From Sphingopyxis sp. TUF1 (lineage in GTDB: Bacteria; Pseudomonadota; Alphaproteobacteria; Sphingomonadales; Sphingomonadaceae): 64,000 bases of DNA. The translations under genes and the position numbers were made by a program. A model generated the notes under the pieces. That model did no database searches and was not told the DNA's origin. It saw nothing but the letters and a program-made list of their open reading frames with translations. The first letter of the stretch is position 1. Each line of letters starts with the position of its first letter. Positions 26,400 to 36,235 of this stretch are shown here, piece after piece. The stretch covers positions 744,001 through 808,000 of the forward strand of contig NZ_CP144683.1 of assembly GCF_036687315.1 (NCBI RefSeq), in the 5' to 3' direction.

Positions 26400-27323
26400 C
26401 TAGGCGGATGGCGCTTCGACGTCAACGTCCGGGTCATTCGCCCCCATCCGCGCAAGCGGGTGCCGCCGATTGACCAGTTCGACGAGGCGACGGCTGTCGA
26501 CATGCGTGTAGATTTCGGTTGTCGCGATGTCGGCGTGACCGAGCATGAGTTGCAGAGCGCGCAGATCGGCCCCGCCTTCGAGCAGGTGGGTCGCGAATGC
26601 ATGGCGCAGGACGTGCGGGCTGACCATCGCCGGATCGATGCCCGCCCGCGCGGCGAGGTCGCGCAGCATCTGGAACAGCCGCACGCGCGAGATATGCGCC
26701 TTACCCGACGGAAACAGCCATGGCGATCCATCGCCAACCATAGGCAACCAGCGATCGAACGTTGCGCGCGCGCGCGCCGACAGCGGCACCAGCCGCTCCT
26801 TGTCGCCCTTGCCGCGGACGATCAGATATTCACGCTCAGCCGCGACAGCGCGGCGTGGAAGCGACACCAATTCACTCGCGCGCAGCCCCGATCCATAGAG
26901 GAGTTCGAGGAACAGCAGCATCCGCACCGCACCCGCAGGCGGCACTTCGCCCGCAGCCTCGGTCGCCGCCTGCTCGAACAACCGCGCGACATCGCCATGC
27001 GTCAAAATGCGTGGCAACGGACGTCGCGTCGTCGGGCGCGCAACGTCGAGCGCCGGATTGTCGGAACGCTCGCCTTCATCGAGGAGGAAGGCGAAAAACT
27101 GCCGCAGCGCTGACAGCTTGCGCGCCGCGCTGCTCGCCGCCAGCGAGCGATAATCGGCCATCAGTTGGCGCAGCGCCGCCGCATCGACCGTGGCGAGCGG
27201 CCCTTTGAGCCATTCGGCCGCCTGCTCCAGATCGCGGCGATAGGCCGCAAGCGTGTTGCGCGAGGCGCCGCGCTCGGCCGCCATCATCTCCAGAAAGCGG
27301 TCGATCAGGCCTGCGTCAGACAC
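26400..27323 (-). CDS. xerD: site-specific tyrosine recombinase XerD
   Basis: A 307-residue tyrosine recombinase. The SAM-like N-terminal core-binding domain (LIDRFLEMMAAERGASRNTL) precedes the catalytic domain with Arg in YGSGLRASEL, Lys in GKGDKERLVP, His/Arg in HVLRHAFATHLLEGG, His in LGHADIATT and the Tyr nucleophile in EIYTHV. With XerC it resolves chromosome dimers at dif. The ending matches XerD more closely than XerC. It overlaps the stop of the upstream secreted-protein gene. No phage genes are nearby, so this is the housekeeping enzyme rather than an integrase. Confidence 0.93.
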   Translation of the reverse strand: MSDAGLIDRFLEMMAAERGASRNTLAAYRRDLEQAAEWLKGPLATVDAAALRQLMADYRSLAASSAARKLSALRQFFAFLLDEGERSDNPALDVARPTTRRPLPRILTHGDVARLFEQAATEAAGEVPPAGAVRMLLFLELLYGSGLRASELVSLPRRAVAAEREYLIVRGKGDKERLVPLSARARATFDRWLPMVGDGSPWLFPSGKAHISRVRLFQMLRDLAARAGIDPAMVSPHVLRHAFATHLLEGGADLRALQLMLGHADIATTEIYTHVDSRRLVELVNRRHPLARMGANDPDVDVEAPSA

Positions 27324-29112
27324 GCACCAGCGCTTCGGCGGCGATCATCCGCGCTTCGGCCGTCAGGCCCACTTCGCGCAGCGCGCGAACAATATGATAG
27401 AGGTGATAAGGCGGCACTTTCGACCATTCGCCCTGCATCCCGGCCGCGGCGAGCAAGGCCACCATTCCCGGTTCGCGCCGCTCGGCAGCCGCCATGATCC
27501 CGCGCGTCCAACGCGTCTGCCGTGCCAGATCTACGTCAAGGTCACCCGCCGCAGCGGCCGCGGCATTGGCGTCAAGCCGCCCGAGACCGGCAAGACCCGC
27601 AAGCAGAAATTTCGATCGCAGATAATCGCTACTGTCGTCATTCTCGGCAAAACGCCCGACAGCGCCGGCGCCCATGCCGCTCAGCGTCCGCGGTGCTCCG
27701 ACCGCAAGCACACCCCACGCACGGCTCCCTGCCGTCACGGTGGGCACCCAGGCGCGCGCGTTCATGTCATAGCCCGCCGCGAGCATCGAACCCACAAGTT
27801 GCCACGGATCGCCGCCGACTTCGGTATCGGGCGGCAGGGCCGCGGCCGCCCGTGCGGTCGCCACCATTGTCGCATAGGCTTCCGTGGGCGTCCTCGCCGC
27901 ACTCCAAAGTTCCTCCATCGCCGCATAGCGATCGGCCCCCGCGGCCGCGCTGAATGCGATGCGCAGCTGCTCCGTCCGCGCTGCAAGCGACTCGCCGGGC
28001 TCTTCCTCGCCCGCCGCAGCGCTCAGCAGCGACACATAGGCCTCGCTCGACAGCACACCGCGTGCTGCCGCTTCGGGGGCAGCGGCCACTCGCGGCGTCA
28101 TGTCGGTCATCGGCGCGAGCACGGTCCAACCCTTCATATATGGGGGCGCAGCCGTGCGCAGCGCCTCGGGCACCTCAATCGCCGTCGCGGTCGCCATGCC
28201 GAAGCGCCAGCTGGTCAGCCGGTCGATATTGTCCCATTCGATCGTCGTCGATCGCCTCCCGGCGCCCGTCGCGCCCAGTACGCGCTCGGCGAGCAGGATG
28301 TCGAAGTTCGACAACCGCCCACTCGAGCGCACGCGGCCGATCGCCCAGCCCGCCGGACCCGCCTCGCCCGACAGTCCCGCACAAATTGCCGACGCGAGGC
28401 GCCAGCTTTGCTGGTCGCCATGCGCCAGCCCGGCGGGCACATAAGGGCAAAGCCCAGCCGGATCGGCGTTCGCGAGATAAGTCTGCTGCGCCGCCGCGAC
28501 GAGCTGCGGACTCGCGCGGTCATAGTCGACCGACTGGACGATCCGCCGCGCCGTGGTCGATTCGCCCATGCGAAGCAGGAGCGACGCGCGTTCGGCCGCC
28601 AGGTCGGCGCCATTGATCGTTTCGGGCGTATCGATCGCCGAAGCCAGCGCGCGGCGCAGCAATATCTGCCCCCAGCGCGAGGCGAGCTGACCGTTCGTGC
28701 TGCGCATGATCGCCGCGGCATATTGTCCGCGGACGCCAAAGGCATCGGGCGCAAGCCCGCCGGTTTCGGGCGTCAGCGGCCCGATGCGCGTCAGAAGGCG
28801 GCGCGCGCCAGGGGGCAGGTCATATTTCAGCCCGCCTGATTCGACCTCTTCTTCGCCATCTTCTCCATCGTCGCCTGCCTCCGCATCGCTCGCCGCGCCG
28901 CCGACCGTCGGGACGACCGCAGGCGGGGCGCTGCCGTTCACGGGCGGTGAACCCGGCGTCGGCGAAGGCGCAGGTGTGGGAGCGGGCCGCGGCGCGGGCG
29001 TGTCGGCGGGGTTGCCGAAGCCTTCGGGCAACAGCGATTCCTGCGCGATCGCCGGCAGCACGAGCACGGCCGCCGAGAGCCCCAGCGCCAACGTGAATGT
29101 CGTCCGCTTCAT
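27316..29112 (-). CDS. large secreted protein of unknown function (598 aa)
   Basis: I do not recognise a domain. There is a clear Sec signal peptide ([16 protein letters not shown]), then a Pro/Ala-rich linker ([19 protein letters not shown]), an acidic patch ([17 protein letters not shown]) and about 450 residues of Ala-rich, probably helical sequence. That composition would suit a helical-repeat scaffold. It ends inside xerD (8-base overlap) and so probably shares its transcript, although the two have no obvious common function. It is divergent from aroK. A periplasmic or envelope role is inference from the signal alone. Confidence 0.85.
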   Translation of the reverse strand: MKRTTFTLALGLSAAVLVLPAIAQESLLPEGFGNPADTPAPRPAPTPAPSPTPGSPPVNGSAPPAVVPTVGGAASDAEAGDDGEDGEEEVESGGLKYDLPPGARRLLTRIGPLTPETGGLAPDAFGVRGQYAAAIMRSTNGQLASRWGQILLRRALASAIDTPETINGADLAAERASLLLRMGESTTARRIVQSVDYDRASPQLVAAAQQTYLANADPAGLCPYVPAGLAHGDQQSWRLASAICAGLSGEAGPAGWAIGRVRSSGRLSNFDILLAERVLGATGAGRRSTTIEWDNIDRLTSWRFGMATATAIEVPEALRTAAPPYMKGWTVLAPMTDMTPRVAAAPEAAARGVLSSEAYVSLLSAAAGEEEPGESLAARTEQLRIAFSAAAGADRYAAMEELWSAARTPTEAYATMVATARAAAALPPDTEVGGDPWQLVGSMLAAGYDMNARAWVPTVTAGSRAWGVLAVGAPRTLSGMGAGAVGRFAENDDSSDYLRSKFLLAGLAGLGRLDANAAAAAAGDLDVDLARQTRWTRGIMAAAERREPGMVALLAAAGMQGEWSKVPPYHLYHIVRALREVGLTAEARMIAAEALVRV

Positions 29113-29293
29113 CGCAGCGCCCTTTCGGCCATCTTGTCGTTCACATCCACCTCAATCACCGGACATAGCCCCGTCGGCAGGGCTTTTCCCCATCCCGGCG
29201 CCGTTCGCAATATCGCGCGCGCACCGCTCGTCCCATTTGCCCCGCAGCAAAACCATTGTTCCCTCCGGTCCGCGCGGTATAGCCGCGCGCACC

Positions 29294-29869
29294 ATGTCGC
29301 GAAACCCGAAAAGCCCGGCCCGATCGTCGCCCGACGCCATTCCCGCGTCGATCCGCGACCGGTCGATCGTGCTCGTCGGCCTGATGGGGTCGGGAAAGTC
29401 GACCGTCGGCCGCCGTCTCGCTCAGCGGCTGGGTATGCGGTTCGCCGATGCCGACGACGAGATCGAGCGCGCCGCGGGCATGACGATCGCCGATATTTTC
29501 GCGCGTTTCGGAGAGGCGCATTTCCGCGACGGCGAGCGCCGCGTCATCGCACGCTTGCTCGGTGGCAAACCGATGGTGCTCGCAACCGGGGGCGGCGCTT
29601 TTATCAATAACGAGACGCGCGCGCTGATCTTGAAAGACAGCCTGTGCGTCTGGCTGGACGCCGACATTCCGACGCTCGTCGAGCGTGTCGGCAGGCGCAG
29701 TCACCGCCCACTGCTGAAGGACCGCGACCCCGGCGAGGTGCTGCGCGAACTGGCGGCGGTCCGCAATCCGATCTATGCCGAGGCGCACATCCGCGTCAGC
29801 TCGGCAAGTACGCCGCATGAGAATACGGTGCGCGCGATATTGGAGGCACTCGCTACATGGAAAAGCTGA
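29294..29869 (+). CDS. aroK: shikimate kinase
   Basis: A 191-residue shikimate kinase: P-loop [15 protein letters not shown], the substrate-binding DADDEIE and FRDGERR segments and the GGGAF loop. It phosphorylates shikimate in the chorismate pathway. The ATG at 29294 gives a 20-residue N-terminal extension before the P-loop strand, common in alphaproteobacteria. It overlaps aroB by 13 bases, so the two steps are co-expressed. Confidence 0.95.
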   Translation: MSRNPKSPARSSPDAIPASIRDRSIVLVGLMGSGKSTVGRRLAQRLGMRFADADDEIERAAGMTIADIFARFGEAHFRDGERRVIARLLGGKPMVLATGGGAFINNETRALILKDSLCVWLDADIPTLVERVGRRSHRPLLKDRDPGEVLRELAAVRNPIYAEAHIRVSSASTPHENTVRAILEALATWKS

Positions 29870-30963
29870 CCGTCGAACTGGGCGACCGCAGCTATCCGAT
29901 CCTGATCGGCGACGGGCTGATCCGCGACATCGGCGCGCATGTCGCGCCGCTGCTGCGGCGCCCCCGGACAATGATCGTTACCGACGCGCACGTCGCCGAA
30001 CATTATCTGATTCCGCTCGGCACTGCGCTGGCGATGGAGAATATCTCCTTCTCCTCCTTCGTCCTCGATCCGGGCGAGGCAACGAAGAGCTGGGCGGGGC
30101 TCGCGCGCCTGACCGAGTGGCTGATCGGCGAAGGCATCGAACGCAGCGACCATGTCATCGCGCTCGGTGGCGGCGTGATCGGCGATCTCGTCGGTTTCGC
30201 GTGCAGCATTGTAAAGCGCGGCTGCAATTTCATTCAGGTGCCGACGACCCTGCTCGCGCAGGTCGACAGCAGCGTCGGCGGCAAGACCGCGATCAACGTC
30301 CCCGCGGGCAAGAATTTGATCGGCGCCTTTCACCAGCCGGCGATGGTCGTGATAGACCCGACGACGCTCGAAACGCTCGCGCGACGCGAACTCGGTGCGG
30401 GCTATGCCGAGGTCGTAAAATATGGGCTGATCGACGACGCCGACTTCTTTAGCTGGTGCGAAACTAACGGCGCCGCGCTCCTCGCTGGCGACAGCGCCGC
30501 GCGCGCCCACGCCATTGCGCATAGCGTCGCCGCGAAGGCGCGCATCGTCGCCGCCGATGAGCGCGAGACGCAGGATATTCGCGCGCTGCTCAACCTCGGC
30601 CACAGCTTCGGTCACGCGCTCGAGGCGGAGACGGGTTATTCGGATCGGTTGCTCCACGGCGAGGCGGTTGCGGCGGGAATGGTTCTGGCACACCAGTTTT
30701 CGGCCGCAAACGGCCTCTGTCCTGTCGCCGACGCCGCGCGCGTGCGCGATCACCTCGCCAGCGTCGACCTGCCGTACAGCCTGGCCAGCGCGGGCATCAA
30801 CAGCGGCGGCGCCGCGCTAGCGGCGCATATGGCGCACGACAAGAAGGTGCGCGGCGGCAAACTGCCGCTGATACTGACCCGCGGCATCGGGCAAAGCTTC
30901 GTTACCGACGAATATGGTCTGGATGCGGTGGCGGCCTTCCTCGACGGGCATCGCGGCGCGTAA
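29857..30963 (+). CDS. aroB: 3-dehydroquinate synthase
   Basis: A 368-residue AroB that converts DAHP to 3-dehydroquinate with NAD and a divalent metal. Visible motifs are [31 protein letters not shown], the metal-site glutamate in [11 protein letters not shown] and the histidines of [11 protein letters not shown] and [11 protein letters not shown]. It starts within the end of aroK and is convergent with the Kef-type antiporter gene (17-base gap, no hairpin seen). Confidence 0.97.
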   Translation: MEKLTVELGDRSYPILIGDGLIRDIGAHVAPLLRRPRTMIVTDAHVAEHYLIPLGTALAMENISFSSFVLDPGEATKSWAGLARLTEWLIGEGIERSDHVIALGGGVIGDLVGFACSIVKRGCNFIQVPTTLLAQVDSSVGGKTAINVPAGKNLIGAFHQPAMVVIDPTTLETLARRELGAGYAEVVKYGLIDDADFFSWCETNGAALLAGDSAARAHAIAHSVAAKARIVAADERETQDIRALLNLGHSFGHALEAETGYSDRLLHGEAVAAGMVLAHQFSAANGLCPVADAARVRDHLASVDLPYSLASAGINSGGAALAAHMAHDKKVRGGKLPLILTRGIGQSFVTDEYGLDAVAAFLDGHRGA

Positions 30964-30980
30964 TCGCATACCCGTGGCGA

Positions 30981-32864
30981 TCAGACCGGCGCTGCATCCT
31001 CTTCACGCGCCGCTTTCGCCGCGCGGCGGCGCTGGCGGAATGTTTCGATCACGCTGTCGGCCTCGCGTCCGCCGCCGGGCTTGAAACGATGATCCATTCC
31101 CGCACTCAGGTCGCCTTCGTCGATCTGCGCTGCCAGCCGCGTTTCGTCGAGCTGTCGGAAGGCCGATTCGACATCCTCCATCTCGCGGGGATCAACGTCG
31201 AGTTCGGCGAGCGCCTTCAGACCTAGCGCGACCGAGCTTTCGAACACCTCGCGGACCGCGCCTGCGATGCCCGCGCCGTCGATCGCGATCAGCTGGCGGC
31301 GATCGAACACACGCGCGAGCACCCGCGCGTGTGGAAAGGCCTCGACGATCGGACGCATCGTCGCGGCGTCGAACGCCGCATCGTCGATGCAATAGATAAT
31401 AAGCTTTGCATCGTCTGCGCCGGCGCGCCGCAGCAAGTCGAGGCGCAGCCCGTCGCCATAATAGACTTTTGTGTCGAAGCGCCCCGATCGCTCGATCTGG
31501 CTGGGTTTCTTGTCGATGAGCGTGACCGAGCAATCGACCGCGTGGAGCATCTGCGCCACGGTCTGGCCGACGCGGCCATAACCGATCACCAGCGCCGATC
31601 CGCGCGGCGCATGTTCGGGACCGTCCATTTCGGGGCCTTCGGGGTCAGGCGAGAATTCCAGATTGCGCGCGAACAGCATTAGGAAAGGCGTCGAGACCAT
31701 CGACAGCGTCACGACAGCGCTGAAAAGGCTCGCCGCCTCGGGCAAGATCAGCTGCGCTTCGGCCGCCTGAGCGAAGAGCAGAAACCCGAACTCGCCGCCC
31801 TGACTTAGCAGTAGCCCGAGGCCAAGCGCAGCCTTCCAGGGTTTCCCGAAAGCACGGACGATCAGGGTCAGTACCGCGAGTTTGACGATGACGAGCCCCG
31901 CCGCCAGCCCAAAGATGCGCAGCGGATCCGACAGCACGACATTGATGTCGAGCACCATCCCGACCGCAAGAAAAAACAGGCCGAGCAGGATCAGGCGAAA
32001 CGGCTCGACGTCGGCCTCGATCTCGTGCCGATAAGGGGAGTCGGCGAGCATCACGCCCGCGATGAAGGCGCCGAGCGCGGTCGACAGGTGCAGGCTGTGC
32101 ATCAGCGCCGCGCTCGCGAGCACCGCGAGCAGCCCGACGACCACAAATAATTCGCGCTCGCCGTAACGGCCGATGAGCCGCAGCAGCGGGTTGACGATGA
32201 ACCGCCCTGCCAGCACGAGTCCGATGATCGCGCCTACCGTGTAGAACGCGAGCATCCAGCCGGGCGGCGCTGACGGGTCGGCAGGAGCGCGCGACAGCGC
32301 GGCAACGATCGTAATCATCGGCACGATCGCGAGATCCTGAAACAGCAGGATCGAAAAGGCTTTTTCGCCGAACGGCGAGTTGATGCGCCCCGAATTTTTG
32401 AGGCCCGGTAACACCTGCGCGGTCGACGAAAGCGCGAGCGGCAGTCCAAGCGCGATCGCCGCCGCGAGGCTGAAACCCAGCAAGAGGTAGATAAGTCCGG
32501 CGAGGATCAGCCCTGTGACAACCACTTGGGTCATGCCGAGCCCAAAGATCGCGCGGCGCAGCTGCCACAGCCGCCGCGGGTGGAGTTCGAGCCCGACGAG
32601 GAACAGCAGGAACGCGATGCCGAGTTCGGCAATCGCCAGCTTCGATTCACCGCCGCCGACGAGCGCCAGCCCGTGCGGTCCGACGATCGCGCCCGCGATC
32701 AGATAGCCGAGCACCGCCCCCAAACCGAGGCGGCGGAAGATCAGCACGAAGAGCGTTGCGACGCCCAGCAGGATCGCGCCTTCGAGCAGCGCGGTGTCGG
32801 TCGCGGCCTCGGCCGCTTTCTCGGCCGCCTCGGCTGTCGCGGCCGAAAGCGCCAGCAAGATCAT
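30981..32864 (-). CDS. monovalent cation:proton antiporter-2 (Kef type) with RCK domain
   Basis: A 627-residue CPA2 transporter. About twelve membrane segments begin at LLEGAILLGVATLFVLIF and include LGYLIAGAIVGPHGLALVG and the SLHLSTALGAFIAGVML aspartate region. A cytoplasmic TrkA-N/RCK domain follows (ALVIGYGRVGQTVAQML, then VTLIDKKPSQIE). Kef systems export potassium and lower cytoplasmic pH during electrophile stress, gated by glutathione adducts; whether this one is glutathione-gated is not shown. Its ATG overlaps the scaffold-protein stop (ATGA). Confidence 0.9.
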   Translation of the reverse strand: MILLALSAATAEAAEKAAEAATDTALLEGAILLGVATLFVLIFRRLGLGAVLGYLIAGAIVGPHGLALVGGGESKLAIAELGIAFLLFLVGLELHPRRLWQLRRAIFGLGMTQVVVTGLILAGLIYLLLGFSLAAAIALGLPLALSSTAQVLPGLKNSGRINSPFGEKAFSILLFQDLAIVPMITIVAALSRAPADPSAPPGWMLAFYTVGAIIGLVLAGRFIVNPLLRLIGRYGERELFVVVGLLAVLASAALMHSLHLSTALGAFIAGVMLADSPYRHEIEADVEPFRLILLGLFFLAVGMVLDINVVLSDPLRIFGLAAGLVIVKLAVLTLIVRAFGKPWKAALGLGLLLSQGGEFGFLLFAQAAEAQLILPEAASLFSAVVTLSMVSTPFLMLFARNLEFSPDPEGPEMDGPEHAPRGSALVIGYGRVGQTVAQMLHAVDCSVTLIDKKPSQIERSGRFDTKVYYGDGLRLDLLRRAGADDAKLIIYCIDDAAFDAATMRPIVEAFPHARVLARVFDRRQLIAIDGAGIAGAVREVFESSVALGLKALAELDVDPREMEDVESAFRQLDETRLAAQIDEGDLSAGMDHRFKPGGGREADSVIETFRQRRRAAKAAREEDAAPV

Positions 32865-33289
32865 GCCGCCGCCGCCCGCCGTTCGAGCGCAGCGATCGCG
32901 GCGTCGAAGGGCAAGAGGATCGCGCCGTGGCGCGCCGGATAGTCGCGCGCCGGAGCGAGCAGGTCGAACCCCGGCCAGTCGGGTTGCTCGCCGGTGCCCG
33001 CGAACCAGCCCGCGATGCCGTCGCGCGCCTGCCGCAGGTCGGCAAGGCTGCGACCCGGCGCATGACGCGCGAGCAGCGCCGCCGACGCCTGCCCCAGCGC
33101 GCACGCCTCGACATGCAGGCCGACGCGCGCCACGCGCCCGCCCTCGTCGGTGTCCAGGTCGAGGATGATCGCGCTCCCGCACAGCGGCGCGCGCTTGCTT
33201 GTCCGGAATTGGGCTTCAGGATTCGGCAGATAATCGGCCGTGGCAATCGCCAGCGCCAATATGTCGCGATTATAAAGCGGCGCGCTCAT
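32861..33289 (-). CDS. iron-sulfur cluster assembly scaffold protein (IscU/NifU-like)
   Basis: A 142-residue NifU-N-fold protein. The cysteines of RAPLCGS and VEACALGQASA correspond to two of the three IscU cluster ligands; the third cysteine of classical IscU (HC motif near the end) is not visible. Such shortened scaffolds are frequent in sphingomonads and their capacity to hold a cluster is uncertain. It overlaps cvpA and the antiporter gene by 4 bases each, so all three are one unit. Confidence 0.82.
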   Translation of the reverse strand: MSAPLYNRDILALAIATADYLPNPEAQFRTSKRAPLCGSAIILDLDTDEGGRVARVGLHVEACALGQASAALLARHAPGRSLADLRQARDGIAGWFAGTGEQPDWPGFDLLAPARDYPARHGAILLPFDAAIAALERRAAAA

Positions 33290-33822
33290 ATATCGCCCGC
33301 CTTCGCCTGAGCATCGCGCGCCTCGGCGCGGCGGTCGGCAATCACCTTGCTCATCGCCGCGCCGCTTGCACTCAATGCGGGGTAGGTGCGGCTGGCCGTC
33401 ATCCATTCGGGGCGCGGCGCGGTCCCGTAACCGATGTCGTAAAGCAAGGTCAGCAGCATGAAGCCGATCGTCGCGACCAGCAACCCCTTGATCGCGCCGA
33501 ACCCAGCGCCTAGTCCGCGATCGAACCCGCCAACGATCGACGCGCGGCTGCGCCGTCCCATCGCACGTGAGCCCCATTTTGCGATTGCAAAGACGCCGCC
33601 GAACAGCAAGACGAATCCGAGGACCGCGGCGCCGCCGCCCGAGCCGACCCAGCCGCTGGCGAAATCGGTCACGGGCGCGTGGAAAAAATACACCGCCGCA
33701 ATCGCCAGCACCCATGCGAGCAGCGTCGTCACTTCCTGCACCAGGCCGCGCATGAAACCCAGCACCGCGCCGCCGCCGACGAACGTCAGCACGATAATAT
33801 CCAGAGCCGTCAGACTTCCCAT
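33286..33822 (-). CDS. cvpA: CvpA family membrane protein
   Basis: A 178-residue inner-membrane protein with four hydrophobic segments (from LDIIVLTFVGGGAVLGFMRG on) and the conserved FDRGLGAGFGAIKGLLV stretch of the CvpA/colicin V production family. Family members affect envelope stress and biofilm traits by unknown means. It starts 10 bases after radA ends; the order radA-cvpA-scaffold-antiporter runs on the minus strand. Confidence 0.88.
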   Translation of the reverse strand: MGSLTALDIIVLTFVGGGAVLGFMRGLVQEVTTLLAWVLAIAAVYFFHAPVTDFASGWVGSGGGAAVLGFVLLFGGVFAIAKWGSRAMGRRSRASIVGGFDRGLGAGFGAIKGLLVATIGFMLLTLLYDIGYGTAPRPEWMTASRTYPALSASGAAMSKVIADRRAEARDAQAKAGDI

Positions 33823-33832
33823 TCTGGCGGGG

Positions 33833-35194
33833 CTAGTCGCGCCCGAGCATCAGGTCAACGAGTTCGCCCAGCCGGGCAAAGCCCGTGACGCCGATACCGT
33901 TCACGCGCTTCATGCCCTTCGGCCCCCAGCCGCTTGAAAAACCCAGCTTTGCCGCTTCGCGCAGACGCAGCGCGTCGTGCGATACAGGTCGCACTTCGCC
34001 CGACAACGACAGTTCGCCAAAGACGATCGCTTCGGCGGGCACCGGCCGCTCGCTGAACGCCGAGATCAGCGCCGCGGCGACCGCAAGGTCGGCGGCAGGA
34101 TCGGTGAGCCGGTATCCACCGGCGATGTTCAAATAGACTTCGGCCGCGCCCATTTGCAGCCCGCAGCGCGCCTCTAGCACCGCAAGCACCATTGCGAGCC
34201 GCCCGCTGTCCCACCCGACGACAGCCCTGCGAGGAGTGGCCCCGCTCGCCAGCCGCACGGTCAGCGCCTGCACTTCGACCAGCACGGGCCGCGTGCCTTC
34301 CAGCGCAGGGAATACCACCGACCCGGGCACGTCGCGGCTGCGGTCGGTGAGGAACAGGCTCGACGGGTTCGAAACCTCGCCCAACCCTTCCTCACCCATT
34401 GCGAAAACGCCGATCTCGTCGGTGCCCCCAAAGCGGTTCTTCACCGCGCGCAGGATGCGATATTGATGGCTGCGCTCACCCTCGAATGCCAGCACGGTGT
34501 CAACCATATGTTCCAGCACACGCGGCCCGGCGATCGTCCCGTCCTTCGTCACATGGCCGACGAGTACGATCGCGGCGCCGCTGTCCTTCGCATAGCGGAT
34601 CAGTTCCTGCGCGCTCGCGCGCACCTGGCTCACAGTTCCCGGCGCGCTGTCGATCAGGTCGCTGTGCATCGTCTGGATCGAATCGATGACGACAAAATCG
34701 GCGGTCCGGCTGTCGAGCGTGGCGAGGATGTCGCGCACCGATGTCGCGCTGGCGAGCGCAACCGGCGCATCGCCCAGCCCCAGTCGCTGCGCGCGCAGCC
34801 GCACTTGCGCTGCCGCCTCCTCACCGCTGATATAAACGACCGACTTGCCTGCCTTGGCCAGCCGCCCCGCCGCTTGCAACAGCAGGGTCGATTTGCCGAT
34901 TCCGGGATCGCCGCCGATCAGGGTCGCTGATCCGGCGACGAAACCGCCACCCAATGCGCGGTCGAATTCGGCGATCCCGCACAGCATCCGCTCGGGCATC
35001 GCGCTCGCGGCATCGAGCGTTTCAAGCGCCAGCGTCCGCCCGCCTTTGCTGAGGTCGTGCTTGGCGGAAAACGCGGTTTCGGCAGCCTCCTCGACCAGCG
35101 TGTTCCACTCGCCGCAATCGGCGCACTGACCCTGCCAACGGTAAGAGACGCCCCCGCAATTCTGGCAAACATATTGACGCTTTGCTTTGGCCAT
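33833..35194 (-). CDS. radA: DNA repair protein RadA
   Basis: A 453-residue RadA/Sms. It has a C4 zinc finger at the N-terminus (CQNCGG, CADCGEW), a RecA-like ATPase core with Walker A GGDPGIGKSTLL and Walker B FVVIDSIQTM, the RadA-specific KNRFG motif and a C-terminal Lon-like domain. RadA drives branch migration of recombination intermediates. It is the first gene of a minus-strand block. Confidence 0.97.
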   Translation of the reverse strand: MAKAKRQYVCQNCGGVSYRWQGQCADCGEWNTLVEEAAETAFSAKHDLSKGGRTLALETLDAASAMPERMLCGIAEFDRALGGGFVAGSATLIGGDPGIGKSTLLLQAAGRLAKAGKSVVYISGEEAAAQVRLRAQRLGLGDAPVALASATSVRDILATLDSRTADFVVIDSIQTMHSDLIDSAPGTVSQVRASAQELIRYAKDSGAAIVLVGHVTKDGTIAGPRVLEHMVDTVLAFEGERSHQYRILRAVKNRFGGTDEIGVFAMGEEGLGEVSNPSSLFLTDRSRDVPGSVVFPALEGTRPVLVEVQALTVRLASGATPRRAVVGWDSGRLAMVLAVLEARCGLQMGAAEVYLNIAGGYRLTDPAADLAVAAALISAFSERPVPAEAIVFGELSLSGEVRPVSHDALRLREAAKLGFSSGWGPKGMKRVNGIGVTGFARLGELVDLMLGRD

Positions 35195-35242
35195 GATCAG
35201 CGCTTAACGTGAACAAAGGACGAACGCCAGCCTCTTTCCACA

Positions 35243-35318
35243 TTCGTCACCCCGGACTTGATCCGGGGTCCATTCAGCGCCGCGGCTATGGATGCCGGAT
35301 CAAGTCCGGCATGACGAA
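35243..35318. repeat. palindromic repeat, CCCGGACTTGATCCGGG family, copy 1
   Basis: The arms TTCGTCACCCCGGACTTGAT and, in reverse, ATCAAGTCCGGCATGACGAA enclose a short spacer. Related copies lie at 42298-42376 and 63248-63321. It sits between the divergent radA and transaldolase genes. Confidence 0.8.
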
Positions 35319-35402
35319 AAGGCGAGCACGGTTCATATTTGACGTTCATTGCTCTAGGGCGATGACCAAGCCGAATCACCTGCCCGCAAGAAAGCCCATC
35401 CC

Positions 35403-36053
35403 ATGAAATTCTTTGCCGACACCGCCGAAATCGACGCCATTCAGGAGCTCGCCGCGACCGGTCTGCTCGACGGGGTCACCACCAACCCGTCGCTGATCGC
35501 GAAGTCGGGCCGCGATTTCAAGGAAGTTACGCGCGAGATTTGCGCGCTGACCACCGGCCCCGTCTCGGCCGAAGTCGTCGCGCTCGACCATGACACGATG
35601 ATGAAAGAGGCCGAAATCCTCCGCAAGATTGCCGACAATGTCTGCATCAAGGTGCCATTGACGATCGACGGGCTGAAAACCTGCAAGGCGCTGACCAGCG
35701 ACGGCACGATGGTCAATGTGACGCTCTGCTTCTCGGCGGCGCAGGCGCTGCTCGCCGCCAAGGCGGGCGCGACCTTCGTCTCGCCCTTCGTCGGTCGTCA
35801 TGACGACAATGGGTTCGACGGGATGCAGCTGATCTCCGATATTCGGCTGATCTACGACAATTACGGCTATGAGACCGAAATCCTCGTCGCGAGCGTGCGC
35901 CACGGCATCCATGTGCTCGAAGCCGCGAAGATCGGCGCCGACGTGATGACCGCACCGCCGTCGGTGATCAAAGGACTGTTCAAGCATATCCTCACCGAAA
36001 AGGGTATTGAAGGCTTCCTCGCCGACTGGGCGAAGACCGGGCAGTCGATTTAA
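35403..36053 (+). CDS. short transaldolase / fructose-6-phosphate aldolase family
   Basis: A 216-residue class I aldolase of the small transaldolase group (about 215 residues against 315 in the classical enzyme). The Schiff-base lysine is in NVCIKVPLT at about residue 83. The N-terminal [11 protein letters not shown] and [13 protein letters not shown] motifs are clear, as is the C-terminal [15 protein letters not shown]. It may act as transaldolase in the pentose-phosphate pathway or as an aldolase on fructose 6-phosphate; sequence alone does not decide. Confidence 0.93.
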   Translation: MKFFADTAEIDAIQELAATGLLDGVTTNPSLIAKSGRDFKEVTREICALTTGPVSAEVVALDHDTMMKEAEILRKIADNVCIKVPLTIDGLKTCKALTSDGTMVNVTLCFSAAQALLAAKAGATFVSPFVGRHDDNGFDGMQLISDIRLIYDNYGYETEILVASVRHGIHVLEAAKIGADVMTAPPSVIKGLFKHILTEKGIEGFLADWAKTGQSI

Positions 36054-36060
36054 CCGACTT

Positions 36061-36158
36061 CGTCATTGCGAGGAGCCTAAGGCGACGCGGCAATCTCCAG
36101 CTATCGGCGTCGCCTAAGGCCGATGCCTGGAGATTGCTTCGCTGCAGCCGCAATGACG
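36061..36158. repeat. palindromic repeat, CGTCATTGCGAGGAGC family, copy 1
   Basis: The ends CGTCATTGCG and CGCAATGACG are complementary, with inner arms GGCAATCTCCAG and CTGGAGATTGC. A second copy is at 57380-57474. It follows the transaldolase stop by 7 bases and may work as a 3' stem-loop. Confidence 0.8.
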
Positions 36159-36182
36159 GTGAGAGCGGCTGCACCCTTTACA

Positions 36183-36200
36183 GTTGACGTAAACGTCAAC
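36183..36200. promoter_or_regulatory. candidate LiuR/MerR-type operator
   Basis: GTTGACGT-AA-ACGTCAAC is a perfect inverted repeat with 8-base arms, 35 bases upstream of the enoyl-CoA hydratase start. It contains TTGACG (36184-36189), with GATACT 18 bases further on as a possible -10. ACGT-centred palindromes of this form are known for LiuR-like MerR regulators of acyl-CoA catabolism; that link is inference. Confidence 0.6.
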
Positions 36201-36235
36201 CACCCGCGATACTCCGCCAAAGGGAGAGATTCGAG

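Noticed and set aside
26400..27323. Tyrosine recombinase as sign of a phage or integrative element
   Set aside because: It matches the housekeeping XerD type, lies beside accA and aroKB, and no other phage or conjugation gene is near.
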